This document shows positions 15,008 to 22,193 of a stretch of 27,086 bases of DNA, piece by piece (within the stretch, counting starts at the first letter, position 1; each line of letters starts with the position of its first letter). A program made the translations under genes and the position numbers. Origin of the DNA: Minisyncoccota bacterium. Lineage in GTDB: Bacteria > Patescibacteriota > Minisyncoccia > Minisyncoccales > CG1-02-41-26. A model generated the notes under the pieces. It saw only the letters and a list, made by a program, of their open reading frames with translations. It did not search any database and had not been told where the DNA came from. The stretch covers positions 1 through 27,086 of the forward strand of contig JAQTPV010000008.1 of the NCBI GenBank assembly GCA_028712605.1, written 5' to 3'.

Positions 15008-16273
15008 ATGTTCAAGAAGCACACCTTAAGCAATGGATTAAAAATCATTTTCGTACCGCAAAAGACAGCCAAATCGGTTACGGTTTTGGTAATAGTGGGG
15101 GCTGGATCAAAATATGAAGACAGACTTACTAATGGCCTCTCCCATTTTTTAGAGCACATGTTTTTTAAGGGCACTAAAAAACGGCCCAATGCTTTAAAAT
15201 TGGCCGAAACCTTAGATAAAGTGGGTGGGCTTTATAATGCATTTACTAGTAAAGAATATACTGGTTATTTTGCTAAGGTAGAATATGAATATTTTGATTT
15301 AGCTTTAGATTGGGTGGCTGATATTTTTTTAAACTCCCAGATTCTTCAAACTGAAATCAATAAAGAAAGAGGTGTGATTATTGAGGAAATCAATATGTAC
15401 CAGGATACCCCTATCCAGGAGGTAGAGAATGTTTGGGAAGAACTGTTATACGGGGATAGCCCTGCTGGCTGGAGGGTTATCGGCACTAAAGATAATATTT
15501 TAAAATTCCAAAGAAAGGACCTCTTCAATTATTTGAAAAACCACTATTCCGCCAAAAACACTATTGTTTGCTTATCTGGTAACTTTGAAGAGGGATTAGC
15601 CTTAGAAAGGGTTAAAAAACATTTTCGGGGTATTGCCTCTTTTGACCCAGGCAGCAAGTTAAGAGTGCAAGAGTTTCAAGCTGGACCGCAAATTAAGATA
15701 GCGCATAAGGATACCGACCAGACTCATTTTTGTTTGGGTGTTCGAGGGTACAGCCTTGCTAATCCCAAAAGATATATACAAGACATTCTAGGCGTAATGT
15801 TAGGCGGCAATATGAGCTCTCGGTTGTTCATAGAGGTGCGGGAAAAAAGAGGCTTAGCTTACTATATTCATACGGCTTCTGAAACTTATACTGACAGCGG
15901 TTTTTTGGTAACCCAGGCAGGGGTGGCGCATCGCGACTTATCAAGGGCAGTAGAGTTAATTTTAAAAGAATATAAAGTCATGGCCAAAAAAGAGGTTCAA
16001 TCCGCTGAACTTAAAAAAGCCAAAGACTATTTACGAGGCGCTTTGACCTTAAGCCTTGAATCATCTGACGCTCAAGCTTCTTTCTATGGCTCCCAAGAAC
16101 TTTTAACCGGTGAGATTTTAACCTTACCGGAAAAGCTAGCTGTGATTGATAAAATCACGGTGCACGATGTTAAAAATACAGCGCTTGAGATTTTCCAGCC
16201 TGCGAATTTGAATTTAGCTTTAATCGGGCCCCGTCCAGATGAAAATAGCTTACAACAGATTTTAAAATTATAA
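15008..16273 (+). CDS. M16-family zinc peptidase (processing-peptidase-like)
   Basis: A 421-residue M16B peptidase, of the kind related to mitochondrial processing peptidase and bacterial PqqL/YmxG proteins. The inverted zinc motif HFLEH gives H46, E49 (catalytic) and H50; the third ligand is E126 in ERGVIIEEINMYQDTP, 76 residues later as the family requires. The second half has RGLAYYIHTASETYTDSG, the substrate-binding segment of the paired domain. There is no signal peptide, so it probably acts in the cytoplasm on peptides. Length is normal for the short M16B form. It has its own candidate promoter and is followed 22 bases later by a membrane protein gene. Confidence 0.93.
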   Translation: MFKKHTLSNGLKIIFVPQKTAKSVTVLVIVGAGSKYEDRLTNGLSHFLEHMFFKGTKKRPNALKLAETLDKVGGLYNAFTSKEYTGYFAKVEYEYFDLALDWVADIFLNSQILQTEINKERGVIIEEINMYQDTPIQEVENVWEELLYGDSPAGWRVIGTKDNILKFQRKDLFNYLKNHYSAKNTIVCLSGNFEEGLALERVKKHFRGIASFDPGSKLRVQEFQAGPQIKIAHKDTDQTHFCLGVRGYSLANPKRYIQDILGVMLGGNMSSRLFIEVREKRGLAYYIHTASETYTDSGFLVTQAGVAHRDLSRAVELILKEYKVMAKKEVQSAELKKAKDYLRGALTLSLESSDAQASFYGSQELLTGEILTLPEKLAVIDKITVHDVKNTALEIFQPANLNLALIGPRPDENSLQQILKL

Positions 16274-16281
16274 TTTCAGGA

Positions 16282-16287
16282 TATAAT
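16282..16287 (+). promoter_or_regulatory. TATAAT box before the AI-2E-family gene
   Basis: Perfect TATAAT eight bases before the ATG at 16296, again predicting a nearly leaderless transcript. No convincing -35 is seen, so this is a weak call. Confidence 0.3.
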
Positions 16288-16295
16288 TAAACAAT

Positions 16296-17339
16296 ATGGA
16301 CAAAAAAAATAGTCTTCACCTAGATAACGGAACCATTCTGAAAGTCTGTTTGGCCGTGGTTTTGCTTTATGCCTTGTATTTAGTTAAGAGTGTTATTATT
16401 TGGTTTATTTTCGCTTTAATCATTGCCATTTTGTTTAACTATATTATTGATGCTTTGGATAGAAAAAAAATACCCCGTATTATTTCGGCCACTGTTTTAT
16501 ATTTTGGCGTTTTTGCTTTAATCGGCTGGGGCATTTTTAAAACCGCGCCCTTAATGGCAGCCGAAGTTCAAGAATTCTATGGCAACCTGCCTATCTATTT
16601 GAAAAAAGTTTCACCTATTTTTGAAAAGTTTGGTATTAGCAACTTTAAAAATACCAAAGTATTCATGCAAACCTTGAGAGATAACTTAGATTCAGTCAGT
16701 GGCAGCTTTACCGATGCTTTGGCCAGTATTTTTGGCGGCGCTTCTGTAACCGCTTTGGTTTTTGCCATGGCCTTTTTCATTTCTTTAGAACGAAAATTCA
16801 TGGAAAGATTTTTAGCTACCTTTTTCTCTCCTCAACATCATGAATACCTTTTTGGTTTGTGGAGGCGTTCTCGCAAGAAAGTAAGCGGCTGGTTTATCTC
16901 TCGCCTGTTAGGCGTAGTGTTTGTTTCCATCACCATGTTGGCTATTCTAATGGTATTTAATGTGAAATATGCCTTTTTATTGGCAGTGGGCGTTGGGCTG
17001 TTAGACTTTTTACCCATTTTAGGGCCCTTAGTGGCCGGCTTTTTGCTCTTTGCGATCGTGTCTTTATATTCTTTCTCGCAAGCTGTTTTTGTGGTTATTG
17101 CTTTCACTATCATCCAGGAGCTGGAAAATCATTTATTATTTCCGCTTTTGTTTAAAAAGTTTATTGGCATTTCGCCCGTTTTAGTATTGGTAGCCTTTGC
17201 GATAGGCGGTGAGTTGTGGGGGTTTGCTGGCGGTATTTTAGCTATTCCCATGGCGGCTGTTGTTTACGAAATTATTAAGGACTACTTAGGCAAAAAACGT
17301 CAGCAAGCCGAAAAGGAAATTGAACCAACTGCTTTGTAG
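16296..17339 (+). CDS. AI-2E family transporter (PF01594-type membrane protein)
   Basis: A 347-residue polytopic protein with about seven to eight membrane segments: two at the N-terminus (about residues 13-29 and 32-50), one near 60-80, a soluble stretch about 85-140, then a C-terminal hydrophobic block. Family signatures are present: ISRLLGVVFVSITM, GLLDFLPILGPLVAG, IQELENHLLFPLLFKKFIGISPVLVL and GGELWGFAGGILAIPMAA. Members were named for autoinducer-2 export but include Na+/H+ antiporters and proteins of unknown cargo, so the substrate cannot be stated. The C-terminus is charged and cytoplasmic. Confidence 0.92.
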   Translation: MDKKNSLHLDNGTILKVCLAVVLLYALYLVKSVIIWFIFALIIAILFNYIIDALDRKKIPRIISATVLYFGVFALIGWGIFKTAPLMAAEVQEFYGNLPIYLKKVSPIFEKFGISNFKNTKVFMQTLRDNLDSVSGSFTDALASIFGGASVTALVFAMAFFISLERKFMERFLATFFSPQHHEYLFGLWRRSRKKVSGWFISRLLGVVFVSITMLAILMVFNVKYAFLLAVGVGLLDFLPILGPLVAGFLLFAIVSLYSFSQAVFVVIAFTIIQELENHLLFPLLFKKFIGISPVLVLVAFAIGGELWGFAGGILAIPMAAVVYEIIKDYLGKKRQQAEKEIEPTAL

Positions 17340-17349
17340 CTATTATAAT
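17320..17349 (+). promoter_or_regulatory. Promoter of rsmI
   Basis: TTGAAC (17320-17325), 18 bases, TATAAT (17344-17349). The expected start near 17356 is three bases before the ATG at 17359, giving a leaderless message. The -35 lies inside the preceding gene. Confidence 0.55.
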
Positions 17350-17358
17350 TGATTATTT

Positions 17359-18030
17359 ATGCCTACTTTATATGTTGCAGCCACTCCCATTGGTAATTTA
17401 GAGGATACTTCAGCTCGGGCTTTACGGATTTTGAGAGAAGTTGATTTAATTTTGGCTGAAGATACTCGGGTGAGCAAAAACCTGCTTAGTCATTTTGGTA
17501 TTAAAACGCGGATTATTTCCTATCATCAGCATTCTCGGGTGAATAGGGTTGATGAGATTGTACGGTTGCTGAAGCAGGGCAAGAATTTAGCTTTAATTTC
17601 TGATGCTGGAACGCCGGGTATTTCTGACCCGGGCAATAAATTAGTTGAAGAAGTCGTCAGGCTATTGGGCAGCCAGGTTAAGATTGAGCCTATCCCAGGC
17701 CCTTCAGCTGTCACGGCCATGGCCAGTATTTGCGGTTTCCCAACAGATAGGTTTTTGTTTTTAGGATTTCCACCGCAAAAAAGGAAGAGGAAACAATTTT
17801 TTGACGAAGTGACAGACTCAAAATACCCCGTCATCTTTTACGAGTCACCGTATAGAATTTTGAAAACCCTGCGTGAGTTGTCAGCCCTTGACAATAAGTT
17901 GTCAGTTGTGGTGGGTCGTGAGCTCACCAAAAAGTTTGAGACTGTTTACAGGGGGAATATCCCCGAGGTTATAGATAAAATAAAAAGCGCTCCTCTCAAG
18001 GGCGAATTCGTGGTCGTGGTTAATTCTTGA
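17359..18030 (+). CDS. rsmI: 16S rRNA 2'-O-ribose methyltransferase RsmI
   Basis: Methylates the 2'-OH of C1402 in the decoding centre of 16S rRNA with S-adenosylmethionine. A 223-residue tetrapyrrole-methylase-fold protein with the family motifs in order: ATPIGNLEDTSARAL (about residues 8-22), AEDTRVSKNLL, ISDAGTPGISDPG, PIPGPSAVTAM, GFPPQKRKRK and the FYESPYRI/VVGRELTKKFE segment. Many RsmI proteins, such as E. coli's at about 286 residues, have a further C-terminal domain that is absent here. It has its own promoter and is followed by a terminator. Confidence 0.96.
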   Translation: MPTLYVAATPIGNLEDTSARALRILREVDLILAEDTRVSKNLLSHFGIKTRIISYHQHSRVNRVDEIVRLLKQGKNLALISDAGTPGISDPGNKLVEEVVRLLGSQVKIEPIPGPSAVTAMASICGFPTDRFLFLGFPPQKRKRKQFFDEVTDSKYPVIFYESPYRILKTLRELSALDNKLSVVVGRELTKKFETVYRGNIPEVIDKIKSAPLKGEFVVVVNS

Positions 18031-18058
18031 TAATCTTTATCTTTTTATAAATTTTGGA

Positions 18059-18090
18059 GCCTCCGCAAGTAGCGGAGGCCTATCCTTTTA
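18059..18090 (+). terminator. Intrinsic terminator after rsmI
   Basis: GCCTCCGC (18059-18066) pairs perfectly with GCGGAGGC (18072-18079) around loop AAGTA; CTATCCTTTTATT follows. Eight GC-rich pairs make this convincing despite a broken T tract. Confidence 0.65.
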
Positions 18091-18145
18091 TTAAGCATAA
18101 TAGAAATTCGTGAGAAAATGTGATAGAGTAAGCTCAAAAGGCTTT

Positions 18146-19558
18146 ATGAACAAAGAAAAAACAAGTAAATACTTTACTACACCGATTTATTATGTAAATG
18201 ACAAGCCGCATATTGGCCATGCCTATACTACTTTAGCTATTGATGTTCTAACGCGTTATGGGCGGCTTTTGGGGCAAGAAGTTTTCTTTTTAACTGGCAC
18301 CGATGAGCATGGGGCTAAAATCGCCCAGGCAGCTGAAAAAAGCGGCAAGAATCCGCAGGATTTTTGTGATGAAATTTCAGGTTTATTTAAGGAGGCTTGG
18401 AAAAATTTGAACATTGATTACTCTTATTTTATCCGTACGACCGATAAACAACACGAGCAAAAAGTTAAAGAATTTTTAACTATTTTGAAAGATAAGGGCT
18501 ATCTGTATGAAGGTGAATACCAAGGACTCTATTGCGTGGGTTGTGAGAAGTTTATAACCGAAAAGGAACTAGTAAACGGGGAGTGCCCCGATCATAAATG
18601 CCCGCCTCAAAAAGTGGCAGAGAAGAATTGGTTTTTCAAGCTCAAAGAATTTTTACCTCAAATAGAGGGTTTAATTGTAAGCGGTCAATTATTGGTTGGG
18701 CCAGAGCAGGCCAAGCAGGAAGTTTTGGGCCTTTTTAGGCAAGGATTGGATGATATTTCTATCTCACGGCAAAATGTGGCTTGGGGAATTAAGTTGCCTT
18801 GGGATGAAAACCAGACTTGTTATGTCTGGGTGGACGCTTTGCTTAATTATTGGACTGCCCTTCAGCAAGAGGGTCGCCAGTATCTTTGGCCGGCTGACTT
18901 GCACTTAGTGGGCCGTGATATTTTAAAATTTCACTGCATCTATTGGCCAGCTTTGTTGTTGGCGGCTGGATTCAGTTTGCCCAAACAAGTCTTTGCTCAT
19001 GGTTACTTTACTATCAATGGCCAAAAGATGTCCAAGACTATTGGTAACATAATTGACCCAAATGATTTGGTTAAAAAATATGGCGTTGATGCCACGCGCT
19101 ATCTTTTATTGTCTCAATTTCCTTTCAGTAGTGATGGTGACATCTCTTTGGATAGGTTAGGCCAAAAATATAATTCTGATTTAGCCAAGGGGTTAGGTAA
19201 CTTGACAGCCAGGATAGTTACTTTGGCTGGAAAAATAAGCATTAAAGGTTCCGTTGAGGCCAGTGAGAATAAAAAGTTGGCTGAAGTTAAAAATAACTAT
19301 ACTCAAGCCCTTGGAAAACTTAATTTTTATGAAGCCCTATCATCTGTTTGGGATTTAATCAGCTATTGCGATAAGATAATTGATACGGAAAAGCCGTGGG
19401 AAAATAGAGAAAATAGTCAGCAGGCTATTGCCGCACTTGTGGTTTACTTGGAAGAAATTACTAAGCTAATTACTCCGTTTTTGCCAGAAACCTCGGAAAA
19501 AATATCGCAGCAAATTCAAGGAGGCAAAAGCGTTCCGCTTTTCCCCCGTCTTCCCTAG
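18146..19558 (+). CDS. metG: Methionyl-tRNA synthetase
   Basis: Charges initiator and elongator tRNA-Met. Class I motifs: HIGH at residues 22-25 (NDKPHIGHAYTT) and KMSKT at 294-298. The connective-peptide zinc site is visible as CVGC and CPDHKCPP. At 470 residues it lacks the C-terminal EMAP/tRNA-binding dimerisation domain of longer MetRS proteins. I prefer the ATG at 18146; an in-frame GTG at 18110 would add 12 residues with no family similarity and lies close to a CATAAT box (18096-18101) that could be the -10. It leads a tight group: the Cys-rich gene starts 3 bases after its stop. Confidence 0.95.
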   Translation: MNKEKTSKYFTTPIYYVNDKPHIGHAYTTLAIDVLTRYGRLLGQEVFFLTGTDEHGAKIAQAAEKSGKNPQDFCDEISGLFKEAWKNLNIDYSYFIRTTDKQHEQKVKEFLTILKDKGYLYEGEYQGLYCVGCEKFITEKELVNGECPDHKCPPQKVAEKNWFFKLKEFLPQIEGLIVSGQLLVGPEQAKQEVLGLFRQGLDDISISRQNVAWGIKLPWDENQTCYVWVDALLNYWTALQQEGRQYLWPADLHLVGRDILKFHCIYWPALLLAAGFSLPKQVFAHGYFTINGQKMSKTIGNIIDPNDLVKKYGVDATRYLLLSQFPFSSDGDISLDRLGQKYNSDLAKGLGNLTARIVTLAGKISIKGSVEASENKKLAEVKNNYTQALGKLNFYEALSSVWDLISYCDKIIDTEKPWENRENSQQAIAALVVYLEEITKLITPFLPETSEKISQQIQGGKSVPLFPRLP

Positions 19559-19561
19559 GAT

Positions 19562-21346
19562 ATGGACCAAGAAACAAGGCGATGTCAAAGTTGCAAGCAA
19601 AACTTCACTATTGAGAGTGAGGATTTTGATTTCTATGAGAAAATCAAGGTGCCTCCGCCAACCTGGTGTTGGGAGTGCCGGATGGCCCGCAGAATGCAAT
19701 TTCGTAATGAACGAGCTTTGTATAGGGCCAAATGTGAGCTCTGTGGCAACAATACGCTTTCCATCTATTCAGCCGAAAAACCTTTCCATGCTTATTGCCC
19801 GCAATGCTGGTGGTCGGATAATTGGGATGTGATGGACTATGGAAGGGATTATGATTTTAACAAACCATTTTTTCAGCAATGGAGAGAGTTGTTGGAGAAA
19901 ACACCTCGTTTAGCCCTTTCAGTACACAACATGGTTAATTCTACTTATTGCAATGTGACGCAGAATGAAAAGGATTGCTATTTAGTTTCTGCTTCAGAGG
20001 GCAATGAAAGGACGATGTTTAGCAATAGGGCGGTTTATAATAAAGACTCACTTGATTTGTACATCGGTGACCGCGATGAGCTGTGTTATGAGATTGTTAA
20101 TTGTTTGCGGTGCTACAGATTATTTTTCAGCCGTAATTGTATCCAGTGTCAAGATTCAGCTTTTTTGGTAGAATGCTCCAATTGCACACATTGTTTCGGC
20201 TGTACCAATTTACGCAATAAACATTACTGTATTTTTAATCAGCAATACTCTAAAGAAGAATATCAAAATAAATTGCAGGCCAGCAGCTTAGGTAGCTTTT
20301 TGGAGGTTCAAAAAATCAGAGAACAGCACAAAGATTTTTTGTTAAAAAATATTCAACGTTTTGCCACTATTATTAAATCTCAAAATGCTACGGGAGATAA
20401 TATTCGGAATGCTAAGGGCTGTCAGTTTTGCTTTGACGTTGTTGGTGATCCTTCGGCCGAGGAGTCTAAATTTGCTGTTTGGACAGGCTATGATGTTAAA
20501 GACTCTTACGATTTCGGGCCAGGAGTTGGCTTAGGCATTGAGCGATGTTATGAATTCTTTGATGGGTTAGGGGGAAGTAGATTGTTTTTTAATGCCGTTG
20601 TTTATAATTCCTCTGATGTTTATTACTGTATGAATTGTCATAATTGCAGCAACCTCTTCGCCTGCATCGGCCTCCGTAACAAACAGTATTGCATCCTCAA
20701 CAAGCAGTACACCAAGGAATCCTTCGACGAGCTCAGGACTAAGATTATTCAGCACATGAATGATATGCCCTATACCGATAAGAAAGGAAGGGTGTATAGG
20801 TATGGGGAGTTCTTCCCACCAGAACTATCCCCCTTCTGTTACAATGAAACCATAGCTCAAGAATACTTCCCTCTAACCAAGGAACAAGCTCTTGAACAAG
20901 GTTATTCCTGGAAAGACCCAGAACCCAGAGATTATCAGATAACCATGAAAACTAACCAGCTCCCTGACCACATTAAGGATGTCCCTGACTCCATCTTACA
21001 GGAAGTCATTGAGTGTGCTCACCAGGGTAATTGTAACGAACAATGTACCACTGCTTTCAGAATAATCCCCCAAGAACTCCAATTCTATAGAAAGATGAAC
21101 TTACCGCTTCCAAGACTCTGTCCTAATTGTCGTCATTACCAAAGACTAAAACAACGTAATCCCCTGAAGCTCTGGAAGAGACAGTGTCAATGTCATGGCA
21201 CTCACTCCAGTAATAACCTCTACCAGAATACCACTACCCACAATCACGGTACCAACCCCTGCCCCAATACCTTCCAAACCTCTTATTCTCCTGACAGACC
21301 TGAAATAGTTTACTGCGAGGAGTGCTACCTTAAAGAGGTGGTTTAA
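19562..21346 (+). CDS. Large cysteine-rich zinc-binding protein of unknown function
   Basis: A 594-residue protein with 39 cysteines, nearly all in CxxC pairs, and no enzyme motif. The N-terminal module (residues about 8-85: CQSC, FYEKIKVPPPTWCWECR, RNERALYRAKCELC, YCPQCWW) is repeated in degenerate form at the C-terminus (about 478-590: ECAHQGNC, FYRKMNLPLPRLCPNCR, RNPLKLWKRQCQC, YCEECY). A second module appears twice in the middle: CTHCFGCTNLRNKHYCIFNQ followed by QYSKEEY, and CHNCSNLFACIGLRNKQYC followed by QYTKESF. The order is therefore A-B-B'-A'. No membrane helix or signal peptide. I associate this type with Patescibacteria, where it is usually unnamed or mislabelled. From about 20641 to the stop the coding strand turns C-rich, unlike its neighbours. 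It is in an operon with metG and tatD (gaps of 3 bases each). Confidence 0.8.
   Translation: MDQETRRCQSCKQNFTIESEDFDFYEKIKVPPPTWCWECRMARRMQFRNERALYRAKCELCGNNTLSIYSAEKPFHAYCPQCWWSDNWDVMDYGRDYDFNKPFFQQWRELLEKTPRLALSVHNMVNSTYCNVTQNEKDCYLVSASEGNERTMFSNRAVYNKDSLDLYIGDRDELCYEIVNCLRCYRLFFSRNCIQCQDSAFLVECSNCTHCFGCTNLRNKHYCIFNQQYSKEEYQNKLQASSLGSFLEVQKIREQHKDFLLKNIQRFATIIKSQNATGDNIRNAKGCQFCFDVVGDPSAEESKFAVWTGYDVKDSYDFGPGVGLGIERCYEFFDGLGGSRLFFNAVVYNSSDVYYCMNCHNCSNLFACIGLRNKQYCILNKQYTKESFDELRTKIIQHMNDMPYTDKKGRVYRYGEFFPPELSPFCYNETIAQEYFPLTKEQALEQGYSWKDPEPRDYQITMKTNQLPDHIKDVPDSILQEVIECAHQGNCNEQCTTAFRIIPQELQFYRKMNLPLPRLCPNCRHYQRLKQRNPLKLWKRQCQCHGTHSSNNLYQNTTTHNHGTNPCPNTFQTSYSPDRPEIVYCEECYLKEVV
20720..20738. 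repeat. Short dispersed-repeat-like sequence inside the Cys-rich gene
   Basis: TCCTTCGACGAGCTCAGGA is a near-palindrome. It is read in frame as SFDELRT and on the other strand as SPELVEG, translations I recall from a widespread short repeat (CCTTCGACAAGCTCAGG type) in many draft bacterial genomes. It begins about 80 bases after the composition switch of this gene. Family membership is from memory and uncertain. Confidence 0.4.
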
Positions 21347-21349
21347 ATT

Positions 21350-22168
21350 ATGTATATTGATACCCACGCGCATCTCAATTTTAAGGCTTTTGATGAGGAT
21401 AGGGATGAGGTTATTAAAAGGAGTTTGGCCAACGATACTTGGATGATTAATCCAAGCTCTAATTACAAAACCTCAAAACTGGCAGTAGAAATTGCCCAGC
21501 GATATGAGGCTGGGGTTTTTGCTTCAGTGGGGTTGCACCCGATTAACTGCGTGATTGACTTAAGCCAAGCAGATGAGGATCGTTTGGAGGAACTGGATAT
21601 AGAGAAGTACAAAGAGCTTGCTAAAATGCCAAAAGTGGTGGCTGTTGGCGAGATTGGTTTAGATTATTGGAACGAGCCCAAGACTAAGGCTAAGTCCGAG
21701 CAGTTCAAACAGAAACAAAAAGAAGTATTCCTAAAGCAGCTTCAGTTGGCTTACGAATTGGATTTGCCAGTTATCTTGCACTGCCGCAAGGCCCACGATG
21801 ACTTAATTACCTTGTTAATCCAATCTTATGATGAGGACGGTCCTCATAAGATTGGCGGGGTGTTGCATTGCTTTACGGGGGCATGGGAGCAGGCTCAAAA
21901 ATTATTAGATATGGGTTTTTATTTGGGCTTTAATGGAATTATTTTTAAATATAATGTTGATGAAATCATCAAAAAAACACCCTTGGATAGGATGCTTATT
22001 GAAACTGATTGCCCGTTTTTGACGCCCCTAGGGGTTAACGTGGAAAGGAATGAACCGATTAATGTTAAATACGTGGCTCAACGAATTGCTGATATAAGGG
22101 GTGAGTCATTAGGGGAAATTGCCCAAGCAACAACCAAAAACGCTAAAAAGCTGTTCAGGTTGACATAA
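21350..22168 (+). CDS. tatD: TatD-family metal-dependent DNase
   Basis: A 272-residue TIM-barrel amidohydrolase-type nuclease. Metal ligands are in the family motifs: DTHAHLNF near the N-terminus, GEIGLDYW (Glu), LHCRKAHDD (His), LHCFTGAWEQA (His) and the final IETDCPFLTP (Asp). SVGLHP is also conserved. TatD proteins have 3'-5' exonuclease activity on single-stranded DNA or RNA and are often encoded next to metG; here only the Cys-rich gene lies between them. All metal ligands are intact. leuS follows 25 bases later. Confidence 0.94.
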   Translation: MYIDTHAHLNFKAFDEDRDEVIKRSLANDTWMINPSSNYKTSKLAVEIAQRYEAGVFASVGLHPINCVIDLSQADEDRLEELDIEKYKELAKMPKVVAVGEIGLDYWNEPKTKAKSEQFKQKQKEVFLKQLQLAYELDLPVILHCRKAHDDLITLLIQSYDEDGPHKIGGVLHCFTGAWEQAQKLLDMGFYLGFNGIIFKYNVDEIIKKTPLDRMLIETDCPFLTPLGVNVERNEPINVKYVAQRIADIRGESLGEIAQATTKNAKKLFRLT

Positions 22169-22193
22169 TGGCAGCAAAAACTATTATTAAGCT

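Noticed and set aside
18110..18145. GTG start giving MetRS 12 extra residues
   Set aside because: The added residues do not resemble MetRS N-termini; the ATG at 18146 directly precedes the conserved FTTPIYYVNDKPHIGH region.
20567..20755. Reverse-strand ORF within the Cys-rich gene
   Set aside because: It is a shadow of the forward gene created by the C-rich codons and the short repeat; it shows no family features.
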